A stretch of DNA of 39,165 nucleotides from Planctomycetota bacterium (GTDB lineage Bacteria; Planctomycetota; Brocadiia; Brocadiales; Brocadiaceae): NCBI GenBank assembly GCA_016188675.1, contig JACPHJ010000075.1, positions 1-39,165 on the forward strand, read 5' to 3'. This document shows, piece by piece, positions 1 through 8,390 of the stretch. The first letter of the stretch is position 1; the number at the start of each line of letters is the position of its first letter. The translations under genes and the position numbers were made by a program. Under the pieces are notes generated by a model. That model was not told where the DNA came from, did no database searches, and worked only from the letters and a program-made list of their open reading frames with translations.

Positions 1-1011
1 ACGAAGCAGATAGCGTCCCTCACGCCGCAACGTTCTGCGCAGGCGCTCACGGTCCAGTTCAAAATGAAACGTGTGTTCATTTACCGGTTCCTGCGTAGTT
101 GGCAGAGTGATGCGAACCAGCCTAAAGTCCCTCCCGGCGTCTTTCTTTAATGCCCCTATATGCATCAGCAGGTCGTCACGACTAATGTTCTTCCGATTAC
201 GAAGTTCGTGCAGGCTTGCCCATAGACGTTTGAGCCTGCGACGGCGCATGGAACGTTCTTTGGCTATCCGGTCATAACTTTCAACATAAACATAGAACTC
301 TGACTCTTGCTGAAGTATTTTGACACGGACATGTTCACGCGCCTCTATCCATGGCTGTTCAAGCAATGGTCTTTCAACACGGCTCAAATGTCCCTTCGGA
401 GTGCCAACCAAATAATCAATCCCCCTCGAACGCATCTTTTCCAGCATATCCTCCGTAGGAATGCCGCGATCCATGAGCCAGGTGCGCCTTAATTTCCCGT
501 ACCGTTTTTCGATCCGATTCAGAAATTCCTCCAATGTCGCTGTATCTCTTGTATTGCCAGGATATACTTCATAGGCAACAGGAAAACCTTCCGGCGTCAA
601 CACCAGCGCCACTACCACCTGAACACAATCGGAACGTTTGTCACGGCTGTATCCAAAGCGTTTTTTACTCCCCGAGCCTACTGGCGGTGGTTCACTCTCA
701 AAATACGTACTCGTCAAATCATACAGCAGCACGTCATACTTTGAGAATATTCAGCCAACTCGTCCCCTTACGGCTTGACGGCAAACGTTCTCTCCAAAAT
801 GCATCCAACTCCAGAAGATTCCACAAATACAACCCCAACCAACCGCCTCTATCGTCCTTACCCATCCCGCCCGCTGGCTATCATTGAGTTCTCCAAGGTA
901 CAGAACCTGCCTCTGTACCACCCCGCCACCCATGACACGGCGGTTCTCTACCACGCTCCAATAACGGTGTGTCTTTCCATCCTTTGTCCGTGTTTTTTCC
1001 CGTAAAAACAT
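1..1011 (-). pseudogene. Decayed IS1634/IS4-like DDE transposase, cut by window edge
   Basis: The reading starts at 1011 with MFLREKTRTKDGK, HRYWSVVENRR and QRQVLYLGELNDSQRAGW, which resembles the N-terminus of IS1634-type transposases. That frame ends at 751. A second frame over about 740-815 gives WNLLELDAFWRERLPSSRKG and then SWLNILK, which is the next conserved block. A third piece is open from 738 to base 1 (246 codons). It begins YDVLLYDLTSTYFE (first catalytic Asp) and contains WLMDRGIPTED (second Asp); the catalytic Glu would lie off the window. Between these three blocks, stretches of very roughly 45 and 80 residues expected from family members are missing. The copy therefore carries at least two internal deletions plus frame changes and should be inactive. 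A weak Shine-Dalgarno (AGGA) precedes the ATG. Family assignment is from recognised motifs, not from a search. Confidence 0.8.
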
Positions 1012-1456
1012 GAACTCATTTTCTCAGGTCCTTTCGGTAGCGTCAATAGGATAGGTCGGCACTACATGCCATTTTTCAAAATGCACTCCTGTAAAATCAA
1101 GGGTCTCACGGCAATTTATCCCTAAAAATAATCACTTTTCAGCGCAAATTGCGAAGGCCGGGCTAAGATACCGAGGCACAAAAATATTCAGGAAAAAGCT
1201 GAAAGACTTCTGACAGCGACTACTATCGTGTTGAAATTACATGGTCGGAGGCGCAGTACTTGACGGGAGCATTCCCAATTTTTTGTAAAAAAGCAATGAA
1301 CGAGTAGTATGGCTGTATATTGAATGCATTTTATAAAATCGTAGTGGCAAGGCGCGCCTTGCCATTACAGCCATGTGTATTGTTGTGTATAGTCAACCAA
1401 AAATAAGAAGCTTAGATGAGCGAGCGATTTTTGTTGGGCTATGCACACCTACCCTG
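1012..1456. other. Intergenic stretch without a gene
   Basis: No convincing coding sequence is seen between the transposase remnant and the glycosyltransferase stop. The stretch probably includes the outer end of the insertion sequence, but I could not recognise a terminal repeat. It holds an inverted-repeat pair (1265-1289 with 1466-1490) and a 28-nt palindrome at 1341-1368, listed separately. Confidence 0.5.
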
Positions 1457-1490
1457 TTAATCTGATTTACAAAAAATCGGGAATGCTTCC
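1265..1490. repeat. Inverted repeat pair, MITE-like
   Basis: The 25 nt at 1265-1289 match the reverse complement of 1466-1490 at 23 of 25 positions; the shared core reads GCATTCCC then a T-rich run and GTAAA. The arms enclose about 176 bp, including the palindrome at 1341-1368. The right arm overlaps the last codons of the GT9 gene. The arrangement would fit a small non-autonomous element or an inverted duplication of the gene end. No target-site duplication was identified. Confidence 0.4.
1341..1368. repeat. 28-nt palindrome, REP-like
   Basis: The halves GTAGTGGCAAGGCG and CGCCTTGCCATTAC are reverse complements with one mismatch. The GTAG start and TTAC end recall the 29-nt palindrome family found further right in the window, so it may be a diverged relative or another REP class. 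Confidence 0.55.
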
Positions 1491-2572
1491 GTACTTGACT
1501 GAGTACAGAGCTTTAAGATTGTTTGCAGCGCACGGTCTGCTGATGTTCCGTGGGGGTCAAAGACCACCTCTCCTTGTGGTTGGCGTGGACCGTATCTATC
1601 AAAGTTCGGTTTGACGAAGAGCGCCACTGTTTTCGTTCCCACAGCAACCGAGAGGTGCATCGGGCCGGAATCCGGCGTGAAAACGACCCGACAGCCGGAA
1701 ACGAGCGCCGCAACCCTGCGAATGTCCGGCTCTTTTATATATAATGCCTGCCCCAGCGAAGTACGAATGAGTTCCTCACGTGATGCCTCCTCGTGTCCAA
1801 TGAAAACCACGACTGGAAACCCGTGCGAACGGAGACCTTTCACTACAACGCCAAAGTTCGAAATATCCCAGGACTTGCCTTTGCGTTGACGGCTGCCAAT
1901 AAAAATGCCAATCGGTTGACCACAAGAATTATGGATTCTTTCTCCGAAAAATCTTTCAGCCCAACACCGTTCTTCATTACTGAGCGCCAGTTTTCGCTCG
2001 CCTGACGTATGAATACCAAGCCATTTCGTGTACTCATTGATCTGGTCTACCTTGTGGAGTGAGTGTGGGTGTTCCATGGCAGACGTAAAGAAAATATTGC
2101 CAACTGAACAACGGCACCCAATCCGGTGTTTGGCGCCGGAAGCATACATAATGAATGCGCCAAGCGAAGCAGATGCCATACTAAGGTGAATTGCAACGTC
2201 GTAATGTTCCTGACGCAGTGTGCGAATAAGCCGCAACAGCCGGAAAGGCATCCATGAGTCCCGGCGACTAACGGCGTAAACGCGCTGCAGGTTGTATCCT
2301 TTAAGAATACCGGGGGCATAAGGTCCGCCAACGAAAGAAAATTTTGCCATAGGTAATGCATCAATCAAGGCAGACACGGCAGGCGTTGCCAACACCGTAT
2401 TACCCATGCGGTAATTCACGAGCACAAGCAGAACCCGCTTTGCCGCCCTTAAATCCGGAAGGGGTTCATTTCCATCCGGCGCTGTCTTTGCCACAGCACG
2501 CAATACGGTACGACACATGCGGCGCATAAATTTTCGCAGTACATCCCGTAGTTTTAAATGTTTATGAACCAT
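1457..2572 (-). CDS. Glycosyltransferase family 9 (heptosyltransferase-like)
   Basis: A 371-residue protein of the ADP-heptose:LPS heptosyltransferase type, expected to act at the inner face of the cytoplasmic membrane on a lipopolysaccharide core or similar glycan. After a basic 45-residue N-terminal stretch, the first Rossmann domain opens with VLLVLVNYRMGNTVLATPAV (about 47-66), matching the RxGDxxxxTP block of the family with N in place of D. Near residues 300-320 the motif FTPDSGPMHLSVAVGTKTVALF-type block provides the donor-site signature (DSGPMH). It is the last of four minus-strand genes (pyrD, pyrK, CNNM-like, GT9), 33 bp after its neighbour. The acceptor sugar cannot be told from sequence. 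The 3' end overlaps one arm of an inverted repeat. Confidence 0.85.
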   Translation of the reverse strand: MVHKHLKLRDVLRKFMRRMCRTVLRAVAKTAPDGNEPLPDLRAAKRVLLVLVNYRMGNTVLATPAVSALIDALPMAKFSFVGGPYAPGILKGYNLQRVYAVSRRDSWMPFRLLRLIRTLRQEHYDVAIHLSMASASLGAFIMYASGAKHRIGCRCSVGNIFFTSAMEHPHSLHKVDQINEYTKWLGIHTSGERKLALSNEERCWAERFFGERIHNSCGQPIGIFIGSRQRKGKSWDISNFGVVVKGLRSHGFPVVVFIGHEEASREELIRTSLGQALYIKEPDIRRVAALVSGCRVVFTPDSGPMHLSVAVGTKTVALFVKPNFDRYGPRQPQGEVVFDPHGTSADRALQTILKLCTQSSTEAFPIFCKSD

Positions 2573-2605
2573 TAAAGATAAGTTATTATATAGTTAACTT
2601 TTAGC

Positions 2606-3652
2606 CTAATGCCTTCTCGTACCGATTCGTTGAATCCAGATCTTTTTCACCATTCCATCATCATCTTCGTCATAAATTTCACCCACGACTTCTTCTAAAA
2701 TATCTTCCAGTGTTATGATGCCTATCGTCCGGGTACCTTGACGCACTATGGCCATGTGAATTCGATTCCCCTGGAAATTCTTGAGTATCCTGAGAATGGA
2801 CTCGTTAGCATCAACAAAATAGGGCTTACGAAGCAAGCCGGTTAACAAAAATTCTGTTTTGGTGTCCATCATGGCAACAAATTCTTTTGTGTGAAGGATA
2901 CCGATTATTTGCGGTTCGACTTCGTCAGATATGACAGGAAGTCTTGTGTGTCCACAGGCAATAATGACTTTTAATATTTCCTCTTTGCCCATAGAACTAC
3001 GAACTATAACGGCTTTGGAAAAGGGAAGCATAACTTCAGATGCCTTCTTAAAGCGCAGTGCAAACAAATTTAAAATATAATCCCTATGGAATGGATGTAA
3101 CGATTTCAAAGAAAGTTCTGATACCCCGTCTTCGGAAACAAGAACTGGGCGAATACCCACCAGGGAAAGAAATCTTACCGTTGATTGTTCAAGGATATGG
3201 ACGACGGGCATGGCTATCCTTGTCATAAGGGTTAATAAATAACTCGAGGCTAACGATATCTCTTCCGGATAACGGATTGCAATGGCTTTGGGTACTAGTT
3301 CGCCAATGACAACGGTAAAAAATGTAAATGGGATGGCGAAAAGCGCGATTCCAAGAATTTCTGCCGTTGTACCGGAAACATTCAGGTATTTCTGTAGAAA
3401 CGGAAGAATAGTAGCCTCAACTTCTGCGCCGCCCACTGCGGCGGACAAAACCCCGACCAGAGTAATGCCTACCTGAATAACGGCAAAAGTTCTTTCTGGC
3501 CGTGCCTTTAGTTTGATAAATATTTTTGCAGAGGCATTTCCTTTAGAGGCCATATCTCGTAAAAGCGGAACATTGGTGGAGGCAAATGCCATTTCCATAC
3601 ATGAAAATATGCCGTTAAAAAGGAGCAGTACGATTACTATTATCCATTCCAT
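2606..3652 (-). CDS. CNNM/DUF21 transmembrane protein with CBS pair
   Basis: A 348-residue membrane protein of the hemolysin-C-related/CNNM class, a family linked to magnesium or other cation transport. The N-terminal DUF21 part has about four hydrophobic segments (roughly 1-22, 55-80, 95-120, 128-150) and the characteristic FSCMEMAFASTN and GELVPKAIAIRYPE stretches. A tandem CBS domain occupies roughly 205-330 and ends in GIITLEDILEEVVGEIYDE, the usual close of the second CBS motif. The C-terminal CorC_HlyC domain found in many relatives is absent; the protein stops 15 or so residues after the CBS pair. It lies 7 bp after pyrK and is probably co-transcribed. Transport activity is not demonstrated for most members. 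Confidence 0.85.
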   Translation of the reverse strand: MEWIIVIVLLLFNGIFSCMEMAFASTNVPLLRDMASKGNASAKIFIKLKARPERTFAVIQVGITLVGVLSAAVGGAEVEATILPFLQKYLNVSGTTAEILGIALFAIPFTFFTVVIGELVPKAIAIRYPEEISLASSYLLTLMTRIAMPVVHILEQSTVRFLSLVGIRPVLVSEDGVSELSLKSLHPFHRDYILNLFALRFKKASEVMLPFSKAVIVRSSMGKEEILKVIIACGHTRLPVISDEVEPQIIGILHTKEFVAMMDTKTEFLLTGLLRKPYFVDANESILRILKNFQGNRIHMAIVRQGTRTIGIITLEDILEEVVGEIYDEDDDGMVKKIWIQRIGTRRH

Positions 3653-3659
3653 TGTGTGA

Positions 3660-4469
3660 CTAGTTCAATATGCTTTTAGGTTTATAAATAATCCTTTTGC
3701 CTGTTTTCGTTATAATTATCTTGCCAAAGTCCTCCATCCTGCTTAGCTCTTCTCCATTAAAGACAGGACCATCAACACAGACGCGCTGACCGCTGCAGTC
3801 ACACTGCCCGCACACGCCAAACCCGCATTTCATGTACCTTTCCAGCGATAGCTCACATTCGATACCATGCTCTTTACACAACCCTGCAACCTTGAATAGC
3901 ATCCGCTCAGGACCACAGGCATAGACCTTCTGGAAACGTTGCTTTATGAGTGAGTCCCTGAGTAAATCAACGGCAGTCCCTTTGAAACCGACCGTTCCAT
4001 CATCGGTGCACAGTTTCATGTTACCGAACCGTTTTTGATAGAGTATTTCTGCGGCTGTCCTGGCACCCTGTATAACCGTTGCATTTCCTTGATGTTTTTC
4101 AGCAGTAAGGTTTAATCTATCTACCAGAGACGCCAGACACGCCATCCCGATACCGCCGCCCACGATACATGAATTGAAATCTGGTTTCAAGCTGAATCCT
4201 CTGCCATAAGGACCGCGTATCCCAACCATATCCCCTATTTTTTTACGGTGGAATACATTTGTAAATACTCCCCTTTTTAACACTGAGATACCTATAAGGC
4301 CGTCCTGAACATACGACAGGGCAAAGGGTTTTTCATCGAGGAGCGGTATCCACACCATTACAAATTGCCCCGGCTCAAAATTAAGATTGAGCTTGAAAAA
4401 GAAGGTTTTGACACCCGGTGATTCTTCCAGAATATCGCAGATTTTTACCATCACTGGCTGCTCAATCAT
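3660..4469 (-). CDS. pyrK: Dihydroorotate dehydrogenase electron transfer subunit
   Basis: PyrK passes electrons from the FMN of PyrD (class 1B) through FAD and a [2Fe-2S] centre to NAD+ in pyrimidine synthesis. The N-terminal FAD-binding barrel has FEPGQFVMVW and the GIRGPYGRGF loop. The NAD-binding part starts at CIVGGGIGMACLASL. The C-terminal cysteines in KCGFGVCGQCDCSGQRVC supply the [2Fe-2S] ligands. I choose ATG at 4469 because AGGTG sits 6 nt upstream; the in-frame GTG at 4478 lies inside that Shine-Dalgarno. The start overlaps the pyrD stop by 8 nt, which implies translational coupling of the two subunits. Confidence 0.92.
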   Translation of the reverse strand: MIEQPVMVKICDILEESPGVKTFFFKLNLNFEPGQFVMVWIPLLDEKPFALSYVQDGLIGISVLKRGVFTNVFHRKKIGDMVGIRGPYGRGFSLKPDFNSCIVGGGIGMACLASLVDRLNLTAEKHQGNATVIQGARTAAEILYQKRFGNMKLCTDDGTVGFKGTAVDLLRDSLIKQRFQKVYACGPERMLFKVAGLCKEHGIECELSLERYMKCGFGVCGQCDCSGQRVCVDGPVFNGEELSRMEDFGKIIITKTGKRIIYKPKSILN

Positions 4470-5382
4470 GTGCCGCACCTACAAGGTCTTTTATACTGTC
4501 AACACCATTTTCCTGCATCCACTGGCCGACCTCTTCACAAACCTTCCTAAAAACGTCAATACCGCGTGAATAAACACCCGTCCCTATCCCTGTGGCGGAC
4601 GCCCCAGCCATCAGCATCTCAATGGCATGCCGTCCGGTGGAGACACCCCCCACACCAACAATAGGAATCTTTATGGCCTTATATAAATCATACACGCATC
4701 TTACGGCAATGGGTCTCAGTGCATCACCGGTAACCCCACCCACCTTGAAACTCAAAATAGGCTTTTGGGCTTCTATGTTGATGATCATCCCCGGCCCCAT
4801 CGAATTAACAGCCGTAATAGCATCAGCGCCGGCATCCTCCGCGGCCTTTGCAATCGTACAAATTTCAGGAATGTTGGGAGATAGCTTAACAAACACCGGC
4901 AATTTTGTTGCCTTCCTTACGGCAGAGGTTATCTCATAAGTAGCCTCTGGTGTGCCCTGTCCTGCAAGAAGCCCAAACCCCGGCGTATGCGGACAGGAAA
5001 GTGGAATTTCAACAGCCGAAAATTTTTGGGCAGAAAGCCCTTCTACCACACGCACAAAATCCTCCTTCTGCGTACCGATTACACTGGCAATTACCGGCGC
5101 GCCCACATCCTGAAGGTTAGTGAATTCCCTGGCGGCTGCATCAACGCCCGGATTCGAATACCCGACGGCGTTTAGCATGCCTGCCTCAAAGGTAAGAACC
5201 GTAGGATTTTTATGCCCTTCCCGGGGTTCTACGCTAATGGATTTAATCGTAACAGCGCCTGCGCCATTCTCTGCGACCCGTTTCAACAACGCCTTCGTTG
5301 TGCCCAATATCCCGGATGCCAGAATGGTAGGATTTGTTAATTGAATACCGCATAAGTTGACAGACAAGTTTATTTTGGACAT
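4462..5382 (-). CDS. pyrD: Dihydroorotate dehydrogenase, class 1B catalytic subunit
   Basis: Oxidises dihydroorotate to orotate in the cytosol with FMN, partnered by PyrK encoded directly downstream. The TIM-barrel features are present: LTNPTILASGILG at the start, AVTIKSIS with the FMN-site Lys, NAVGYSNPG, and the C-terminal phosphate loops IVGVGGVSTGRHAIEML and GASATGIGTG. The catalytic cysteine is in IPLSCPHTPGFG. Family members usually show N-x-SCPN here, so the asparagine neighbours are altered. Start taken at ATG 5382 (MSKINLS); a TTG 14 codons upstream is open but is less likely and would sit upstream of the promoter's expected start point. It heads a run of four minus-strand genes. Confidence 0.92.
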   Translation of the reverse strand: MSKINLSVNLCGIQLTNPTILASGILGTTKALLKRVAENGAGAVTIKSISVEPREGHKNPTVLTFEAGMLNAVGYSNPGVDAAAREFTNLQDVGAPVIASVIGTQKEDFVRVVEGLSAQKFSAVEIPLSCPHTPGFGLLAGQGTPEATYEITSAVRKATKLPVFVKLSPNIPEICTIAKAAEDAGADAITAVNSMGPGMIINIEAQKPILSFKVGGVTGDALRPIAVRCVYDLYKAIKIPIVGVGGVSTGRHAIEMLMAGASATGIGTGVYSRGIDVFRKVCEEVGQWMQENGVDSIKDLVGAAHD

Positions 5383-5392
5383 AAGATTATGT

Positions 5393-5420
5393 ATTATAGT
5401 AACAAGCGGGCAAATGTAAA
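5393..5420 (-). promoter_or_regulatory. Candidate sigma70-type promoter for pyrD operon
   Basis: On the minus strand TTTACA (5415-5420) and TATAAT (5393-5398) are separated by 16 nt. The -10 box ends 10 nt before the pyrD ATG, so the transcript would begin only a few bases upstream of the start codon and be nearly leaderless, which agrees with the lack of a clear Shine-Dalgarno. Confidence 0.55.
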
Positions 5421-5797
5421 ACAATTTTATCAGTTTTCGTAGTGAACAGAAGTGTCTTTTACCACCATGTCTTCAGTAGAAACGAAATATTTTCTCGTCT
5501 TTTTGTCCAACACACCCCAATTCACGCAAATTTTTCGTTCGCAAGAATTTTTTCAATATACTTCTATTCTTCGCAATATATCTCTTTAAAAATCAGACTT
5601 CTACTAAGTTGCCATAAAATTATCATTTACACAAATATTGCAGAACATTCAATGTTTATTGGTACGATAGTTGTTCTGTACTATTAAATTTATTATTAAG
5701 ATTTACTTGACAATCAAATAAACTAATATAAATATAGTGTTTTAAATTTTTTTGGAAACGCAGATTAATATTACGATCCAACGGTTGTCAACCATTT
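5421..5797. other. AT-rich divergent intergenic region
   Basis: Gap between the divergent pyrD operon and ruvC. It is strongly AT-rich and contains no recognisable gene. An open frame at 5442-5687 has no Shine-Dalgarno and an odd Phe/Ile/Ser/His-rich composition, so I treat it as chance. A promoter candidate for ruvC lies at 5707-5735. Confidence 0.6.
5707..5735 (+). promoter_or_regulatory. Candidate promoter for ruvC/mla operon
   Basis: A perfect TTGACA (5707-5712) is followed after 17 nt by AAATAT (5730-5735) in a very AT-rich context; TATAGT at 5733-5738 is an alternative -10 at a longer spacing. The ruvC ATG lies about 60 nt downstream. The -10 match is weak. Confidence 0.45.
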
Positions 5798-6286
5798 ATG
5801 AAAATTCTTGGAATTGATCCGGGGACACAAGTTGCCGGTTACGGCGTAATAGAAAAGACAGGTTCGAAGACACATGTCATCGAGTATGGCTCTATCAAAG
5901 CCGGTAAAAACCTGGATTTTCCCCAGAAACTCAAGACAATTTACTGCAAGATTATGGACATTATCTCCAAACATCAGCCTGATCAGATGGCCATCGAAGA
6001 GGTTTTTTACGGTAAAAATATAAAAGCGGCAATAAAAATTGGCGAAGGAAGGGGCATTGTCTTTTTGTGCGCGGCATTTGCAAACATCCCCATTACTGAA
6101 TATGCTGCTACGGTTGTAAAGAAGGCCGTTGTAGGCAACGGCAACGCCCACAAGGGGCAGGTGCAGGAAATGGTAAAAATAATTCTCGGGTTGCCTGAAA
6201 TCCAGTTTTCCGAGGATGCCTCCGATGCGCTTGCTATTGCAATTTGTCATAGTCACAATCTTACCTATGAGCATAAAATATCTTAA
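5798..6286 (+). CDS. ruvC: Holliday junction resolvase RuvC
   Basis: Endonuclease that cuts Holliday junctions at the end of homologous recombination, working with RuvAB. The 162-residue length is normal. The catalytic acidic residues of the RNase H-like fold are visible: D7 in ILGIDPGT, E67 in AIEEVFYGKN, and D140/D143 in SEDASDALA. The start is fixed by the family N-terminus MKILGIDPG. ruvA and ruvB are not beside it. It is followed by the mla genes after 76 bp and may share their transcript. Confidence 0.95.
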   Translation: MKILGIDPGTQVAGYGVIEKTGSKTHVIEYGSIKAGKNLDFPQKLKTIYCKIMDIISKHQPDQMAIEEVFYGKNIKAAIKIGEGRGIVFLCAAFANIPITEYAATVVKKAVVGNGNAHKGQVQEMVKIILGLPEIQFSEDASDALAIAICHSHNLTYEHKIS

Positions 6287-6362
6287 AATATTTCCTATAA
6301 TACTGTTATGTTTTTTCACAAAAGAGTTTTAAGCAAAAATCTATCGCAGTAAGAATTTTCTC

Positions 6363-7145
6363 ATGAACTGGATACTTACGCCATTTAAAATTATCGGAAG
6401 TTTTTCTCATACGTTCATCAGGGAACTGGGAAGAATGGTGTGTTTTCTCGCAACCTCCTTCTTCTGGATGTTGTTCCCTCCATTTTTACTCCGTAGAATT
6501 GTTAAGCAAATTAATTTTATTGGCGTAAAGACTACACTGGTCATTATTCTTACAGGATCATTTACGGGAATGGTGCTGGCGTTGCAGACTTATTACGCCC
6601 TCGTCAAGTTTGGCGCCGAAACGAGTCTGGGCCCTGTGGTGTCTCTTTCATTGATACGGGAACTGGGTCCTGTTATTTCCGCCTTGATGGTTACCGGACG
6701 CGCCGGTTCCGCATTGACGGCTGAAATTGGTATTATGAGAATTTCAGAGCAAATCGATGCACTTGACGCCATGGCTTTAAATTCGTACAAATATTTGATC
6801 ATCCCCAACTTACTTGCAGGCATAATATCGCTTCCTCTCTTGAATGCCATCTTTGTTGTCGTTGGCGTTTGGGGGGGATATGCCGTGGGCGTGGGACTTA
6901 CGGGAGTCTCCAGCGGAACCTATTTTGGCGGTATCAGAGATTTCGTTAGTGCAAAGGATATCCTTGAGGGTCTGTACAAATCCTTAAGCTTTGGTATGCT
7001 GATAACCTGGATAAGTTGCTATAAGGGATATTTTACGGGGTACGGGGCAGAAGGCGTAAGCAAGGCAACTACGCAGGCAGTGGTACTTTCGTCAGTCACA
7101 ATCCTGATATGGGATTACTTTATGACGTCTATATTATTGACTTAA
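6363..7145 (+). CDS. mlaE: Mla ABC transporter permease MlaE
   Basis: Inner-membrane permease of the Mla phospholipid transporter, which moves glycerophospholipids between the inner and outer membranes. At 260 residues it has the normal size and about five to six hydrophobic segments. The conserved MlaE stretches are present: FTGMVLALQTYYAL, SLIRELGPVISALMVTGRAGSA and ISEQIDALDAMALN. The next gene, mlaF, starts 12 bp after its stop. No MlaB (STAS) gene is found in the cluster. Confidence 0.93.
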   Translation: MNWILTPFKIIGSFSHTFIRELGRMVCFLATSFFWMLFPPFLLRRIVKQINFIGVKTTLVIILTGSFTGMVLALQTYYALVKFGAETSLGPVVSLSLIRELGPVISALMVTGRAGSALTAEIGIMRISEQIDALDAMALNSYKYLIIPNLLAGIISLPLLNAIFVVVGVWGGYAVGVGLTGVSSGTYFGGIRDFVSAKDILEGLYKSLSFGMLITWISCYKGYFTGYGAEGVSKATTQAVVLSSVTILIWDYFMTSILLT

Positions 7146-7157
7146 TCCGGATAATCA

Positions 7158-7904
7158 ATGATTGAGGTTGTCGACTTATACAAAAGTTTTAACGGCCACG
7201 AGGTGCTTCGGGGCATTAATCTAAAGGTAGAAGAAGGGCAAACCATGGCCTTGATTGGAGGCAGCGGTAAGGGGAAATCGGTACTTCTCAAGCACATAAT
7301 CGGCCTGGTAAAACCCGACAGAGGCAAGATATTAATAAACAATCAGGATATCAGCAAGCTGAGAGGAAGGTTATTAAAACAATTAAAGGAACGATGCGGC
7401 ATTGTTTTTCAGGGAGGCGCCCTTTTCGATTCCCTTACTGTTTATGATAATATCGCATTCCCTCTCAGGGAAAAAACCAGGATGAAAGAATCGCAAATTC
7501 TGGATACGGTGCTTGCAGAACTGGCCAGGGTGGGACTTTCTGGCGCACAAAATAAATACCCTGCCGAGATAAGTGGCGGTATGAAAAAAAGGGTTGCACT
7601 TGCACGCTGCCTGGTTATGAAACCCGAAATAGTCCTTTTTGATGAGCCGACTACGGGACTTGATCCGTTAATTGCAAAAGCAATACATAAACTGATCAGA
7701 GATTGCCAGAAAAGTCTCAATTTTACCGCACTCATGGTTACCCATGAAATACCGGCAATTTTTTCTTTGGTAGATCGTGTTGCTATGTTATACAATGGTA
7801 AAATTATTGCATCAGGAACTCCGGAAGAAATAGAGACCTCTAAAGACCCAGTGATTCATCAGTTCGTACATGGAGAATTGGAAGGCCCTATTTCCATACA
7901 ATAA
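7158..7904 (+). CDS. mlaF: Mla ABC transporter ATP-binding protein MlaF
   Basis: ATPase that powers the MlaE permease. Walker A is GGSGKGKS (34-41), the signature is ISGGMKKRVALARCL, and Walker B is IVLFDEPTTGLDP, followed by the switch His in MVTHEI. The GGMKKR form of the signature is typical of MlaF rather than of general ABC importers. Length (248) is usual, and its position between mlaE and mlaD supports the assignment. Confidence 0.94.
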   Translation: MIEVVDLYKSFNGHEVLRGINLKVEEGQTMALIGGSGKGKSVLLKHIIGLVKPDRGKILINNQDISKLRGRLLKQLKERCGIVFQGGALFDSLTVYDNIAFPLREKTRMKESQILDTVLAELARVGLSGAQNKYPAEISGGMKKRVALARCLVMKPEIVLFDEPTTGLDPLIAKAIHKLIRDCQKSLNFTALMVTHEIPAIFSLVDRVAMLYNGKIIASGTPEEIETSKDPVIHQFVHGELEGPISIQ

Positions 7905-7939
7905 GCGTGTTCCTAACAATCTAAAAGGTGACAAATATT

Positions 7940-8386
7940 ATGAAGAAATTTGACGTTGAAATTATTGTTGGCATCTTTGTTTTCTGCGGCTTGCTCTGCC
8001 TGGGATACATGTCCGTCCGGCTCGGCAAGATTAACCTGATGGGAAACCACCATTATCCTGTAAACGCCGTCTTCAGTTCCGTTAAAGGGCTCAAAAAAGA
8101 CACTGTGGTGGAAATATCCGGAGTTGAAGTTGGTAAGGTTAAAGATATCAAGCTGATTGATTATCAGGCTGTAGTCACCTTACTCATCCAGGACGATATA
8201 AAGTTGCAGGAAGACGCCATAGCATCTATTCGCACCAAAGGGCTTTTAGGTGAAAAATATGTAGAAATAACACCCGGAGGATCGGATACATTGATAGAAC
8301 CCGGGGATTCATTACATCAGACAGAACCACCGATTGATATAGAAAAGTTAATAGGAAATTTTGTTTTTGGGAAGGTAAAGGAATAA
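7940..8386 (+). CDS. mlaD: MCE-domain lipid-binding protein MlaD
   Basis: Periplasmic substrate-binding subunit anchored in the inner membrane; MCE domains form hexameric rings around the lipid path. A transmembrane helix (IIVGIFVFCGLLCLGYMSV, about 8-26) is followed by a single MCE domain (about 38-115) with VFSSVKGLKKDTVVEISGV and IRTKGLLGEKYVEITPG. I use ATG at 7940 (MKKFDVE) because AAAGGTG lies about 9 nt before it; an in-frame GTG at 7928 falls inside that signal. mlaC starts 4 bp after the stop. Confidence 0.92.
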   Translation: MKKFDVEIIVGIFVFCGLLCLGYMSVRLGKINLMGNHHYPVNAVFSSVKGLKKDTVVEISGVEVGKVKDIKLIDYQAVVTLLIQDDIKLQEDAIASIRTKGLLGEKYVEITPGGSDTLIEPGDSLHQTEPPIDIEKLIGNFVFGKVKE

Positions 8387-8390
8387 CGAG

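Noticed and set aside
534-1005. Plus-strand frames across the transposase remnant
   Set aside because: Antisense to blocks with clear transposase similarity on the minus strand.
5442-5687. 81-codon open frame between pyrD and ruvC
   Set aside because: No Shine-Dalgarno, very AT-rich with unusual Phe/Ile/Ser composition and no recognisable domain; it lies in a divergent promoter region.
5771-6319. 182-codon minus-strand frame over ruvC
   Set aside because: Fully antisense to an unmistakable ruvC with all catalytic residues.
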